A stretch of DNA of 64,000 nucleotides from Streptomyces luteolifulvus (GCF_008806595.1 NZ_VZRB01000020.1:1-64000); one strand, 5' to 3'. Positions 1 through 8,352 are shown, counted from the first letter of the stretch. Notes: generated from the letters alone by a model not told the origin. A program made the numbers and translations.

Positions 1-120
1 CACTGGTTCCGCCGGTTACGCACCCGCTGGGAGATCCGCGACGACATCCACGAAGCCTTCCTCAGCCTGGCCTGCGCAATCATCTGCTGGCGACGACTGA
101 AGAACCTCTCACTTTGTTAG
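1..120 (+). CDS. Transposase, C-terminal fragment (IS5-like)
   Basis: The frame is open from base 1 and stops at TAG 118-120, giving the last 39 residues. The sequence is rich in Trp, Arg and acidic residues, with RTRWEIRDD followed by an ICWRRL tail, which is how many Streptomyces IS5-family transposases end. The N-terminus and DDE catalytic core are upstream of the window. The fragment includes a TTA codon, rare in Streptomyces genes. The family assignment is from recognition only. The gene presumably mobilised the IS that truncates the neighbouring immunity gene. Confidence 0.65.
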   Translation, partial: HWFRRLRTRWEIRDDIHEAFLSLACAIICWRRLKNLSLC

Positions 121-139
121 GAGTTCTAAGCCTCCGTCG
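1..139 (+). mobile_element. Right end of an insertion sequence (IS5-like)
   Basis: The element enters from the left edge and contains the transposase C-terminus. Its right end should lie just after the stop codon, at about 120-139, because the Imm10-like reading frame coming from the other side loses family similarity there. The left end and inverted repeat are outside the window, so the exact boundary and target duplication cannot be fixed. Confidence 0.6.
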
Positions 140-342
140 CGTCGGGCAGCTGTGGACTGCCCGACACAGGGTGTGTCCAGTCCCAGCGAGACATCCTGCT
201 CGTCCGGCTCACCGGCCCTGCACTGAAACAGCATGATGAAGCCGTCGCCGTCTTCTTCCTCGGCGATGCCTGCCTCGATGAAGCAGTCGTCTTCAAGGTC
301 TATCTGCGCTCCGGCGGCACGGGCAACGAACCTGTAGGTCAT
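109..342 (-). pseudogene. Imm10-like immunity protein, truncated by the IS
   Basis: ATG at 340-342 opens a 77-residue frame beginning MTYRFVARAAG. The segments DDCFIEAGIAEEEDGDGF, LFQCRAGEPDEQDVSLGLDT and CV match my recollection of the Imm10 immunity family, whose members run to about 130 residues. After residue ~60 the similarity stops: the tail GQSTAARRDGG is unlike the family, and the last residues and stop come from the IS end. The C-terminal half is therefore missing. Imm10 proteins usually neutralise polymorphic toxins; no toxin gene is visible here. Family identity is moderately secure; loss of function is inferred. Confidence 0.65.
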
Positions 343-396
343 GCCAGTCTTCTATCAGCGCGCGAACCCGTCCTCTCTGACCTGCGAGGATTAACC

Positions 397-483
397 ATGA
401 GCGACGTCCCTCATAAGGTCAACGATCCCTGGAGCGTCGAACCCCCCGCGATCAGCCGGGCCGGTCAGGTTCTCGATGCCTGA
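397..483 (+). CDS. Possible 28-residue peptide or gene remnant
   Basis: ATG at 397 has a GAGGA motif 7-8 bases upstream and reads 28 codons to TGA at 481-483 (begins MSDVPHKVNDPW). It is divergent from the Imm10 remnant. I recognise no family. The good ribosome site argues for translation, but the short length beside an IS scar suggests it may be the 5' end of a truncated gene. Confidence 0.3.
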   Translation: MSDVPHKVNDPWSVEPPAISRAGQVLDA

Positions 484-515
484 AGCGCCATGACCAGCTG
501 ACCCGTGACCAGCAG

Positions 516-553
516 AAAGGGGCTCCCGGCTGTGGCAGCCGGGAGCCCCTTTT
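516..553 (-). terminator. Rho-independent-like hairpin downstream of the Yip1 gene
   Basis: A 16-bp perfect stem (516-531 pairing with 537-552) around a 5-base loop has A-rich and T-rich flanks on both sides. It lies 16 bases past the stop of the minus-strand Yip1-family gene and could also stop transcription from the left. Confidence 0.8.
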
Positions 554-568
554 CCGGGTGCAGGTTCC

Positions 569-1459
569 TCAGAACGTGCCCAGCTTCACGATCGACAGCA
601 GGGCGATCAGCTGGATCGCCGACGCGCCCAGCGCCTTCTGCCACGGCAGGTCGTGGGAGCGGCTGACCATGAGGGTCAGCAGGGCGCCCGCCGCGACCCA
701 GGTGGCCCAGCCGAGGGCCTGGACGAAGGTTGCCTCGCCGCCGAAGAACATCGCGAAGACGAGGCGGGGGGCGTCCGTGAGGGACATGATCAGCATGGAG
801 AGGCCGACCGTGGGCTGCCACGCGCCGTCGCCGCCGAGCTGGCGGGCCAGGGTGTGGGTGACCACGCCCAGGACGAAGGCGCTCAGCACCATCGCCACGG
901 CCGTCGTCAGGACGATCGGGACCGCGTTCGACAGGGTGGCGTTGATCGCGTCCTTGCGGGCGGTGTCGAAGCCGAAGACGGCGAGCAGGCCGTAGAGGAA
1001 GGTGACGGTGAGGGCGGGGCCCCACATCGTGTAGTCACGCATCTGGAGGAAGGTCCGGGCGGGGGACAGGATGATGCCCCTCAGCAGGTCCTTCCAGTGC
1101 AGGCGGGGGCCGACCGGGCCCGCCGGGGCCGAGCCCGCGCGGTAGGTCCCGCCCTGGTGGTACGGGTCCTCGCCGACCGAGAACGCCTGGGTGTGGCCCG
1201 GGTTGTTGGCGGCGTACGGGTCCGGGCCGCCGTGCTGCTGGTGGCCGCCGTCGCCGAAGTACTCCGGCTCGTCGCCGTAGCCGCCGTGGCCGCCGCCCTG
1301 GGGCCACTGGCCACCGCCTTGCGGCGGGTACGGCTGCGGCGCCGACGGGTAGCCGTGCGACGGTCTCCGGGGCGTCTGCTGTCCGTACGGAGGTTGTTGG
1401 GGGCGCGCTTGCGGAGCGCCGTTGTTCCGGCCGCCGCGTCCGATCCTGAATCCAGCCAC
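569..1459 (-). CDS. Yip1-family membrane protein
   Basis: The preferred start is GTG at 1457-1459 (VAGFRIGRGG...), giving 296 residues; an upstream ATG at 1540 would add a Pro/Gly-rich stretch that does not resemble a protein start. Residues 1 to about 125 are low complexity, rich in Gly, Pro, Gln, His and Tyr. The C-terminal part has about five hydrophobic segments, with the typical Yip1 lead-in DLLRGIILSPARTFLQMR. In eukaryotes Yip1 proteins act in vesicle traffic; bacterial members have no settled role. A disordered N-terminus on a Yip1 core is common in Streptomyces. It is followed by a strong hairpin and is probably monocistronic. Confidence 0.75.
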   Translation of the reverse strand: MAGFRIGRGGRNNGAPQARPQQPPYGQQTPRRPSHGYPSAPQPYPPQGGGQWPQGGGHGGYGDEPEYFGDGGHQQHGGPDPYAANNPGHTQAFSVGEDPYHQGGTYRAGSAPAGPVGPRLHWKDLLRGIILSPARTFLQMRDYTMWGPALTVTFLYGLLAVFGFDTARKDAINATLSNAVPIVLTTAVAMVLSAFVLGVVTHTLARQLGGDGAWQPTVGLSMLIMSLTDAPRLVFAMFFGGEATFVQALGWATWVAAGALLTLMVSRSHDLPWQKALGASAIQLIALLSIVKLGTF

Positions 1460-1559
1460 GCTCTCGAACGTACCTGGTCCCGGAGAGTGGTGTGCCGGGC
1501 CCGGGCATCCGGGCCCGGCATTGGGTCCGAGCTGTGACATCCCCTAGGGGGACGGTGGT

Positions 1560-1815
1560 CAACTGTCCGTGGGCCATCGGGGTATTGCCCTACGGGGCGT
1601 ACGAGGCGTACGGGGAGTACGGACCGTACGCCCGCTCGGTTGAGGAAGCCCGTTCCGATCCCGGTGACCGTCTGCGGGCTCCAGGAGGAGCGGGCGCCGG
1701 TCAGGCCGCCGGAGCCGCCGCGCAGGACATGGACGCAGCCCTGAGGCGGGGCGGTGAGGGGGAGCGGGCTGAGGCCCGCCGCCAGGAGTGCGGCGAGGGC
1801 CGTTGCCATGCCCAT
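1560..1815 (-). pseudogene. FG-GAP protein remnant: signal peptide joined to the end of a last repeat
   Basis: ATG at 1813-1815 with GAAGGA about 10 bases upstream encodes a good signal peptide (MGMATALAALLAAGLSPLPL). This runs directly into VHVLRGGSGGLTGARSSW, which resembles the final-repeat linker of the neighbouring FG-GAP proteins (compare VLRGTSSGL and LLRGSASGL). No calcium-binding FG-GAP motif survives, and the frame then runs on as low-quality sequence toward the Yip1 gene. I read this as a sixth array member that lost its core by internal deletion. The left boundary is approximate. Confidence 0.55.
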
Positions 1816-1837
1816 GAGCCGGTCGGTCCTTCGGCGG

Positions 1838-2122
1838 TCAGCCCGCGAGTACGTCGCCGAACAGCGCGTCGCCCGCGGGGCCGCCCAGCGCCGTGCCGGT
1901 GAAGCTCTTCGAGCCGCGGGTCGTAATGCCGGACGTCGTGGACTCGAAGAGCCACATGGCGCCGTCGCCGGTGTTCTCGTTCACGGCGGAGGCGACCAGC
2001 TCGGCGCGGCCGTTGCCGTCCGCGTCCGTGAGCTGGACGGCGCCGAGCCGAAGAAGTCGAGCGACTCGGCGGTACCCGGGGACGCCGGTCGTGTTCTGGG
2101 AGAAAGCCTTCGCGCCCGTCAA
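1838..2122 (-). pseudogene. FG-GAP protein remnant: last repeat only
   Basis: This open frame (TTG at 2120-2122) begins TGAKAFSQNTTGVPG and ends with one FG-GAP motif (DADGNGRAELV) and a C-terminus like those of the other array members. The signal peptide and first six repeats are missing. After GVPG the family sequence TAESLDFFGSA is present but in the +1 frame; the original frame is recovered at VQLTDADG. That means one extra base near the GGGTACC and a compensating loss about 33 bases later. A short ATG frame at 2146-2148 ends after nine codons. Most likely a decayed fifth copy; sequencing error could explain the frame pair but not the missing N-terminus. Confidence 0.65.
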
Positions 2123-2150
2123 GGTCGGGGAAGGGCGGCGGCGGTCATGG

Positions 2151-3596
2151 TCAACCGCCCAGTGTCGCGCCGTACTTGGGGCTGCCCGTCGTGGCGACGC
2201 CCGTCGTCGGCGGGCCGAACGTCGTCGAGCCCGTGGTCGTCACACCGGTCGCGGTGCCGCGCAGGGACCAGACGGCGCCGTCACCGGCGTTCTCGCCGGG
2301 ACCGCCGACGGTGAGGTCCGCGCGGTGGTCGCCGCTCTGGTCGGCGAGGACGACCCGGGCGCCGAAGTGGTCGTTCTTCTCGGCGGTGCCGGGCACGCCC
2401 GTGGTGTTCTGCGTGTAGGTCCTGGCGCCCTGGGTGTTCAGGCCGGAGGCCGAGCCGTACAGGACGGTGACCGCGCCGGCGGCCGTGGCGCTGCCGGAGG
2501 TCTCGCCGGAGGAGCCGATCGCCAGGTCGGCGTGGCCGTCGCCGTTGATGTCGCCGAGTGAGAGGCCGCCGCCGAAGCCGTCGCCCGTCTCCGCCGCGCC
2601 GGGGACGCCCGCGGTGTCCTGCGTGAGGACCAGGCGGGCGCGGGTGATGTCGACGCCGTCCGGGCCGCCGTAGACGACGGTGACCTTGCCGCCCTTGGCT
2701 CCGGACGGATCGGCGGAGGTCTCCCGGGGGTTGCCGACCGCGATGTCCGCGTGGCCGTCGCCGTCGATGTCGCCGATGGCGGAGACATGACCGTCGGGCA
2801 GGCGCTGGAGCCAGTCGGTGTAGTTGCTGATACGGCCGTCCGCCAGGGCGGTGATCGTGTCGTCGGTTCCGGCCACCCGGCCGTGCACGACCAGGCTGTC
2901 GAAGCCCTGGCCGGTGACGTCGCCGGCGGAGAGGTGGGTGATGCCGTACGCGTCGGACCAGGAGTGGGACGCGCCCCATTCGAAGGACGCTCCCGAACCG
3001 CTGTTGAGGGCACCGGACTTGGTGATGGGCCCTTGGACGAAGGTGAGGTTGTTGGGACCGGTGGTGCCGACGGCGACGTCGGTGTCGCCGTCGTCGTCGA
3101 GGTCGCCCGCGGCCAGTGACTGACCGAAGCGGTCCTGGTCGCGGTAGAACCAGTTCGGCAGCGTACGGGCGCCGGAGAGGCCGGACTTCGAGCCCCAGAC
3201 GATCACCACGGTGCCGTCGTTGGTGTCGTTGCCGTCCTCGCCGGGCGCGCCGATCAGCAGGTCGGCGTAGCCGTCGGTGTTCAGGTCGGCGGAGGCGACG
3301 GACGTGCCGAAGGCGTCGCCGGTCTCCGCGCTGCCGGGGATGCCCGCCGTGTTCTGGGTGATCAGGGTGTGGGTGGAGCTCCTGAGGCCGCTCGCGCTGC
3401 CGTAGACCACGGAGACCGCGCCGGCCTGGGACTTTCCGGCGACGGTGGCGGCCGGGGCGCCGATCGCCACGTCGGCCCGGCCGTCCCCGTTGAAGTCGTA
3501 CGGGGCGGCTGCCGTGACGGCATGGGCGGCGGGGCCGGACAGTGTGAGCGGGGCGAGGGAGGCCGCGAGCAGGACGGCCAGTCGACGGTACGTCAC
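2151..3596 (-). CDS. Secreted FG-GAP/VCBS repeat protein (copy D)
   Basis: The GTG start at 3594-3596 overlaps the upstream stop as GTGA, so translation is coupled to copy C. The 481-residue product begins with a signal peptide (VTYRRLAVLLAASLAPLTL, cleavage near AHA-VTA). Seven FG-GAP motifs of the DxNxDGxxD type follow (DFNGDGRADVAIG, DLNTDGYADLLIG, DLDDDGDTDVAVG, a degenerate DVTGQGFDSLVV, DIDGDGHADIAVG, DINGDGHADLAIG, DQSGDHRADLTVG). Seven repeats imply one seven-bladed beta-propeller with calcium-binding loops, as in integrin alpha heads. The QDTAGVPGAAETGDGFG linkers recur through the family. No enzyme domain or cell-wall anchor is visible; the ligand is unknown. Confidence 0.85.
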   Translation of the reverse strand: MTYRRLAVLLAASLAPLTLSGPAAHAVTAAAPYDFNGDGRADVAIGAPAATVAGKSQAGAVSVVYGSASGLRSSTHTLITQNTAGIPGSAETGDAFGTSVASADLNTDGYADLLIGAPGEDGNDTNDGTVVIVWGSKSGLSGARTLPNWFYRDQDRFGQSLAAGDLDDDGDTDVAVGTTGPNNLTFVQGPITKSGALNSGSGASFEWGASHSWSDAYGITHLSAGDVTGQGFDSLVVHGRVAGTDDTITALADGRISNYTDWLQRLPDGHVSAIGDIDGDGHADIAVGNPRETSADPSGAKGGKVTVVYGGPDGVDITRARLVLTQDTAGVPGAAETGDGFGGGLSLGDINGDGHADLAIGSSGETSGSATAAGAVTVLYGSASGLNTQGARTYTQNTTGVPGTAEKNDHFGARVVLADQSGDHRADLTVGGPGENAGDGAVWSLRGTATGVTTTGSTTFGPPTTGVATTGSPKYGATLGG

Positions 3597-5029
3597 TGGG
3601 CGATCTCCCAGCCGAGGTAGGCACCGGACTTGAGACCGACGTCCTTGGCCATCACGGACACGGCGTTCGTGGTCGTCAGTCCGGAGGAGGTGCCGCGCAG
3701 GATCGTGACGGCGCCGGAGCCGTTCTCGTAGCCGGAGCCCGTGACCAGGTCGGCGCGGCCGTTCTTGTTGATGTCGACGAGACGGACCGACGCGCCGAAG
3801 GCGTCGTCGTTCTCGCTGCTGCCCGGCACGCCCGTGGTGTTCTGCGTGTACAGCTTGGCGCCCGAGGTTTTCAGCCCGGTGGCCGAGCCGAACAGGATCG
3901 TCACCGCACCCGAGTCCCTGGCCGAGCCGTTGTCCTCGCCGTAGGCGCCGACCGCGACATCGGCAAAGCCGTCGCCGTTGATGTCCCCGGTGGCGAGCGC
4001 CACGCCGAACCGGTCTTCGGCCTCGCCCGCGCCGGGCACGCCCGCGGTGTCCTGGTGGATGACGGTCGGGGTCTGCTCCGGGTCGGGGCCGTCCGGGCCG
4101 CCGTACCAGACGCTGATCTGGCCGCCCTTGTGGCCGACGGGCTTGTCGGAGCGGGGGTCCTCGTGGTCGCCGAGGACGAGGTCGCCGTAGCCGTCGCCGT
4201 TGATGTCGCCGACCACACCCTGGTGGCCGTCGGCCCCCGGCAGCTTGGTCTCGATGTAGTCCGACTCGGGGTGGTCCTCGTTCCCGGGGTCGTAACTGAG
4301 GTAGCCGATGACGCCGCCGTGGTCGCTCTCGAGGGTGTACGGGTACACGCGCTCGGCCCGCTTGTCGCCGTTGAGGTCGCCCGCGAACACCTCGTACGTC
4401 GTGCCGACCTCGTAGACGTCGGTCTGGTTCAGCGGGGCACCGGTGCGGGCGAACGGGCCCCGGTACAGGCCGGTGTAGGTCTGGCCGGTGACGGTGAGGT
4501 CCGTCTTGCCGTCGCCGTTGAAGTCGCCGGTCGCCATGGCGGAGGAGAAGCCGCCCCACTCGGCGAGCCGGCCGGACGGTGCGGGCAGGGTCGCGCCGCC
4601 GGACAGGCCGGACTTGCCGCCCCAGATGATCGTGGCGGCACCGACGCCGTCGCGGTCGCCGATGCTCTCGCCCGGCGCGCCCACGACCAGGTCCGAGTAG
4701 CCGTCGCCGTCCAGGTCGCCGGCGGCGAGGCTGCCGCCGAAGGAGTCGAACTCCTCGGCCGTACCCGGGACTCCGGTGGAGTTCTGGGTGATCACCGTCC
4801 TCCGGGCGGCGGAGACGCCGGAGGACGAGCCGTACAGCACGACGACGGCACCGGCGTTCATGGCGGTGCCGACGGTCGTGCCCGACGCGCCGATCGCCAC
4901 GTCCCGGTAGCCGTCGCCGTTGAAATCGCCGGACAGCCCCGAGGGGGCGGCGGTGGCCGTGGTGGCGGGCAGGACCGTGAGCAGGCCGGTGGTGAGGGTT
5001 GCGGCCAGCAGAAGGGTGCGCTTGCGCAA
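3593..5029 (-). CDS. Secreted FG-GAP/VCBS repeat protein (copy C)
   Basis: ATG at 5027-5029 gives 478 residues, with signal peptide MRKRTLLLAATLTTGLLTVL and cleavage near TTATA-APSG. Seven FG-GAP repeats can be counted, from DFNGDGYRDVAIG near residue 36 to DINKNGRADLV near residue 420. The fourth (DLNGDKRAERVYP) is degenerate, the same position that is weak in the sister copies. Linkers of the type QNTTGVPGSSENDDAFG precede most repeats. The stop overlaps the GTG of copy D by four bases. It follows copy B by 124 bases with no evident terminator, so B, C and D may be one transcript. Extracellular role unknown. Confidence 0.85.
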   Translation of the reverse strand: MRKRTLLLAATLTTGLLTVLPATTATAAPSGLSGDFNGDGYRDVAIGASGTTVGTAMNAGAVVVLYGSSSGVSAARRTVITQNSTGVPGTAEEFDSFGGSLAAGDLDGDGYSDLVVGAPGESIGDRDGVGAATIIWGGKSGLSGGATLPAPSGRLAEWGGFSSAMATGDFNGDGKTDLTVTGQTYTGLYRGPFARTGAPLNQTDVYEVGTTYEVFAGDLNGDKRAERVYPYTLESDHGGVIGYLSYDPGNEDHPESDYIETKLPGADGHQGVVGDINGDGYGDLVLGDHEDPRSDKPVGHKGGQISVWYGGPDGPDPEQTPTVIHQDTAGVPGAGEAEDRFGVALATGDINGDGFADVAVGAYGEDNGSARDSGAVTILFGSATGLKTSGAKLYTQNTTGVPGSSENDDAFGASVRLVDINKNGRADLVTGSGYENGSGAVTILRGTSSGLTTTNAVSVMAKDVGLKSGAYLGWEIAQ

Positions 5030-5153
5030 GTCGGTGCTCCGTGAAGGGGTGCGGCCGGGCCCGTCGGTGCGGGCCCGGCCTGTCGGTCGAGCGAGGTCCT
5101 ACGGCGGCTCGGCGGCCGCTTGTACGGCGCGTCGACGGCCGCTTTACGACGGC

Positions 5154-6632
5154 TCAGTCGGCGAAGTTCGCGCCGAAGTACGGCGTGCCCGTCGTCGAGA
5201 CGCCCGTCCGCTGCGGGGCGACCGAGTGCGAGCCGGTCGTGGTGATCTTCGTGCCGTTGGAGGGCAGATAGGTGACCATGCCGTCGCCCGCGTTCTCGGC
5301 GGAGCCCACGACGAGGTCGGCCCTGCCGTCGCCGGTGACGTCGTCGAGCTTGACGTCGAGGCCGAACATGTCGTTGTCCTCGGCGGTGCCGGGCACGCCC
5401 GCGGTGTCCTGGGAGAAGGACTGGGGGGCGGCCGTGGTGTCGAGGCCGCTCGCCGAGCCGTAGAGGACGGTGATCGTGCCGGTGTCGGTGTCGGGGCCGA
5501 TGTTCTCGCCGGCGACGCCGATCGCGAGGTCGAGGAACCCGTCGTCGTTGACGTCGCCGAGGTCGAGCTCGTAGCCGAACCAGTCGTTGGTCTCGGCGGT
5601 GCCGGGGACGCCCGCGGTGTCCTGGGTGATGCCGGTGGCGGCGCCGGTGAGCGGGCCGCCGTCGGACCCGCGGGTGACCCAGACCTTGCCGCCCTTGCCC
5701 GAGTCGGGGATCGGGGTGCCGTCCTCGGTGGTGGTGTTCCAGGAGGCACCGCTGACGATGTCGCCGTAGCCGTCGGCGTCGATGTCGCCGATCGCGGTGA
5801 TCACGCCGGGCTTGAGGGTCTGGGCGGAGGAGATGTTCAGGCCGCTCGCGGTACCGGGGATGTAGTAGTTGCGGTTCCAGCCGTAGACGCTGTCGGTCTC
5901 GTAGCCGTCGACCACGAGGTCGGTCTCCTGGCCGCCGTTGATGTTGCCGGCGGTCAGGTTCAGCGGGCCGCCCGCGTCGGTGCCCTGGATCGGGGGCTTG
6001 ATCGTGTACTTGCCGCCCGGTGTGCCCGAGGAGCTGAAGCCGCCCTTGAGGACGTAGATGGTCGCCGCGTTGCTGCCGACGGCGAGGTCGGCCTTGCCGT
6101 CGCCGTCGAAGTCGCCGGCGGCCAGGTTCTTGCCCCAGAGGTCGTGCGCGGACGGGGCCGGGTCGGTGACGGTCGAGCCGCCGTGGAGGCCGGATGCCGA
6201 ACCCCACAGGATGGTGACGAGGCCGGCGTCGGTGTCGCTGCCGGAGTCCTCGCGCGGGGCGCTGACCGCGAGGTCGTCGTAGCCGTCGCCGTTGAAGTCG
6301 GCGTAGGCGGAGTCCGAGCCGAAGGCGTCGCCGGTCTCCGAGGTGCCGGGGACGCCGGCGGAGTTCTGGCTGATGGCGGAGCTGGGGGTGTCGTCCGACA
6401 CGCCGGCGGCGGTGCCGTAGAGGGCGACGATCTGTCCGGCGGTCTTCTTGCCGTTCACATAGGCACCGGCGGCGGAGAAGGCGACATCGCCCTTGCCGTC
6501 GCCGTTGAAGTCGGCCTGCGGGACCGACGTGGAGTCGGCGGCCGTCGCCGTGGCGGCGGAGAAGGTGAGGAGACCGCCCGTCAGCGCGGCGGCGGCGGCC
6601 GACGCGAGGGCGAGTCGCAAATGCGCGTGCAT
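5154..6632 (-). CDS. Secreted FG-GAP/VCBS repeat protein (copy B)
   Basis: ATG at 6630-6632 has AGGAGAA 5-11 bases upstream and gives 492 residues. The signal peptide is MHAHLRLALASAAAAALTGG, with cleavage near TATA-ADST. Seven repeats include DFNGDGKGDVAFS, DFNGDGYDDLAVS, DFDGDGKADLAVG, a degenerate NINGGQETDLVVD, DIDADGYGDIVSG, DVNDDGFLDLAIG and DVTGDGRADLVVG. This copy is preceded by the promoter-like block at 6741-6787 and probably heads the B-C-D unit. The fold is inferred to be a seven-bladed propeller. Nothing indicates enzymatic activity. Confidence 0.85.
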   Translation of the reverse strand: MHAHLRLALASAAAAALTGGLLTFSAATATAADSTSVPQADFNGDGKGDVAFSAAGAYVNGKKTAGQIVALYGTAAGVSDDTPSSAISQNSAGVPGTSETGDAFGSDSAYADFNGDGYDDLAVSAPREDSGSDTDAGLVTILWGSASGLHGGSTVTDPAPSAHDLWGKNLAAGDFDGDGKADLAVGSNAATIYVLKGGFSSSGTPGGKYTIKPPIQGTDAGGPLNLTAGNINGGQETDLVVDGYETDSVYGWNRNYYIPGTASGLNISSAQTLKPGVITAIGDIDADGYGDIVSGASWNTTTEDGTPIPDSGKGGKVWVTRGSDGGPLTGAATGITQDTAGVPGTAETNDWFGYELDLGDVNDDGFLDLAIGVAGENIGPDTDTGTITVLYGSASGLDTTAAPQSFSQDTAGVPGTAEDNDMFGLDVKLDDVTGDGRADLVVGSAENAGDGMVTYLPSNGTKITTTGSHSVAPQRTGVSTTGTPYFGANFAD

Positions 6633-6740
6633 GCGGGTTCTCCTGCGGCATGCGGGGATGCCTGGCGGGGCATCCGCAGTCGATGGGATGCGGGCCGCCC
6701 GTGGAGGCCTGGAGTCGTCCCGGCGTCCACGGGGGCGCTC

Positions 6741-6787
6741 GCGATCATGAGACCTTTGCCGAGGAGTAAGGGTTGTACGTGAGTTCG
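6741..6787 (-). promoter_or_regulatory. Conserved promoter-like block upstream of copy B
   Basis: This 47-base block matches the block upstream of copy A (8398-8444) at 37 of 47 positions without gaps. Read on the minus strand it contains CAACC, then 17 bases, then GTC. CAACC as -35 and GTC-type -10 boxes are typical of some ECF sigma factors. It begins about 108 bases before the copy B start. Assignment as an ECF promoter is inference. Confidence 0.5.
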
Positions 6788-6858
6788 GTTATTTTTTGGG
6801 ACCGGTGAGACCAGAGGGGCCGAAGAAGCCAGTGAATGAGGCCGCGTGAGGCCAGAGA

Positions 6859-6894
6859 GATCGGTGAGACCGGTGAGGCCGGTGAGTCCGGTCA
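6859..6894 (-). repeat. Four 9-bp tandem units at the 3' end of copy A
   Basis: Four units of the form GRYCGGTGA lie head to tail across the stop codon of copy A, with further partial matches back to about 6800. They fall in the 259-base spacer between copies A and B and may be replication-slippage products. Confidence 0.5.
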
Positions 6895-8352
6895 GCCCGC
6901 CAGGTCCGTGCCGAACGCGCCGCCCTGGGCGGTCGACAGTCCGAGCTTCGTCGGGCCGAAGGTGATGGACGCCGTCGTCGAGTACAGCGTCGGCGCCGCG
7001 CCCGGCAGGAACCATGCGGCGCCCGCGGGGTCGTTCTCCTGGGCGGCGATCGCCGTGAGGTCCGCGCGGCCGTCGCGGTTGACGTCGGACGCGAGCAGCG
7101 TGGCCCCGAAGTTGTCGACGGACTCGTTGGTGCCCGGGACACCGGGGCTGTCCTGGGTCAGGAACACCGCCCCGGTCGTCGTGAGGCCCGACGCCGAGCC
7201 GCGCAGGAGGGTGACCGCGCCCGCGGAGGAGATGTAGTCGGCGTCGTCGCCGAAGGACTCGCCGGAGGCGCCGACCGCGAGGTCCCCGTAGCCGTTCTTG
7301 TCGAAGTCGCCGATCGCCAGCGCTCCGCCGAACCCGTCGCCGTACTCGGAGGAGTCCGGGACGCCCGCGGTGTTCTGGGTGTACGAGACACGGCGGGTGG
7401 CGCTCGGGCCCGACCCGGTGCCGTGGATGACGTGGATCCTGCCGCCCTTGGCGGCGGACGGCTCGCTGTCCGGGTCCTGGGGGACGCCGAGGGCGATGTC
7501 GCCGTAGCCGTCCTTGTCGAGGTCCCCGATGGCCGCGGTCGCGGCGGGGCGCAGGGTCGCCGCCCTGCTCAGGCCGCTCGCCGTGCCCTTGTAGTAGACG
7601 GCCGTGGCCAGGTGGTCGCCGTTGGGCTTCTGGCCGGTCACCACCAGGTCGGCCTTGGTGTCGCCGCTGACCCGGCCCGCTGTCAGGACCGGCCTGTCGA
7701 TGCCGGGGGAGTAGGAGGAGACGCTCCCCGTGGCGCCGGACCTGGTGAAGGGACCGCGGACCAGCCGGATCCGGTAGGCGGGATCGGCGGCGCTGCTCTG
7801 CGCGGAGATCGCCAGGTCCGGCTTGCCGTCGCCGGTGAAGTCCGCCGCGGCGATGCTCAGGCCGAAGTAACTCCCGTACAGCGGCTGGGGGTTCTTCACC
7901 GTCGTACCGCCGGACAGGCCGGCGGCCGAGCCCCAGACGACGACCACCGTGCCGGCGTCCTCGGCGGATCCGGCCTTCTCGTGCTGTGCGCCGACGACGA
8001 GGTCGCTGTAGCCGTCCCGGTTGAGGTCGGCGACGGCGACCTGGTCGCCGAACCGGTCGTCCTTCTCGGCCTCTCCCGGGATGCCGGCGGTGTTCTGGCT
8101 GATGACCTTGTGCCGGGCGGGGTCGAGGCCGGTGGCGCCGCCGTACACGACCGCCACCTGTCCGGCCCATGCCTTGCCGCCGACCGTGGCGGCCGGGGCG
8201 CCGATCGCCACATCGCGGTAGCCGTCGCCGTTGAAGTCGCCCTGGAGGCCGGAGGGTGCGGCCGAGGCGGGGCCGGCCGGCAGGGCCAGCGGCGTCAGGC
8301 CCGCGACGACCAGCGCGGCGAGGGCCGGGGCGGTGCGGAGGGGGTGCTTCAC
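6892..8352 (-). CDS. Secreted FG-GAP/VCBS repeat protein (copy A)
   Basis: GTG at 8350-8352, preceded by GGAGA, is preferred over the far upstream ATG at 8508 because it opens directly on a signal peptide (VKHPLRTAPALAALVVAGL, cleavage near ASA-APSG). The 486-residue product carries seven FG-GAP motifs, from DFNGDGYRDVAIG to DVNRDGRADLTAI; the fourth (RVSGDTKADLVV) is degenerate. The N-terminal repeat is nearly identical to that of copy C, evidence of local duplication. It is divergent from the regulator-glycosyltransferase operon at 8647, with 294 bases between starts. That position would suit a surface protein co-expressed with an exopolysaccharide, but no sequence proves a link. Confidence 0.85.
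   Translation of the reverse strand: MKHPLRTAPALAALVVAGLTPLALPAGPASAAPSGLQGDFNGDGYRDVAIGAPAATVGGKAWAGQVAVVYGGATGLDPARHKVISQNTAGIPGEAEKDDRFGDQVAVADLNRDGYSDLVVGAQHEKAGSAEDAGTVVVVWGSAAGLSGGTTVKNPQPLYGSYFGLSIAAADFTGDGKPDLAISAQSSAADPAYRIRLVRGPFTRSGATGSVSSYSPGIDRPVLTAGRVSGDTKADLVVTGQKPNGDHLATAVYYKGTASGLSRAATLRPAATAAIGDLDKDGYGDIALGVPQDPDSEPSAAKGGRIHVIHGTGSGPSATRRVSYTQNTAGVPDSSEYGDGFGGALAIGDFDKNGYGDLAVGASGESFGDDADYISSAGAVTLLRGSASGLTTTGAVFLTQDSPGVPGTNESVDNFGATLLASDVNRDGRADLTAIAAQENDPAGAAWFLPGAAPTLYSTTASITFGPTKLGLSTAQGGAFGTDLAG

Noticed and set aside
465..1025. 186-codon minus-strand frame beside the Yip1 gene
   Set aside because: Arg/Pro-rich shadow overlapping the Yip1 gene and its terminator, with no recognisable motif.
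4858..6782. Long frames of 600-odd codons on both strands over FG-GAP copy B and its neighbours
   Set aside because: They are Arg/Pro- or Val/Gly-rich shadows of high-GC coding sequence, with no domain, whereas the minus-strand frame carries signal peptide and repeats.
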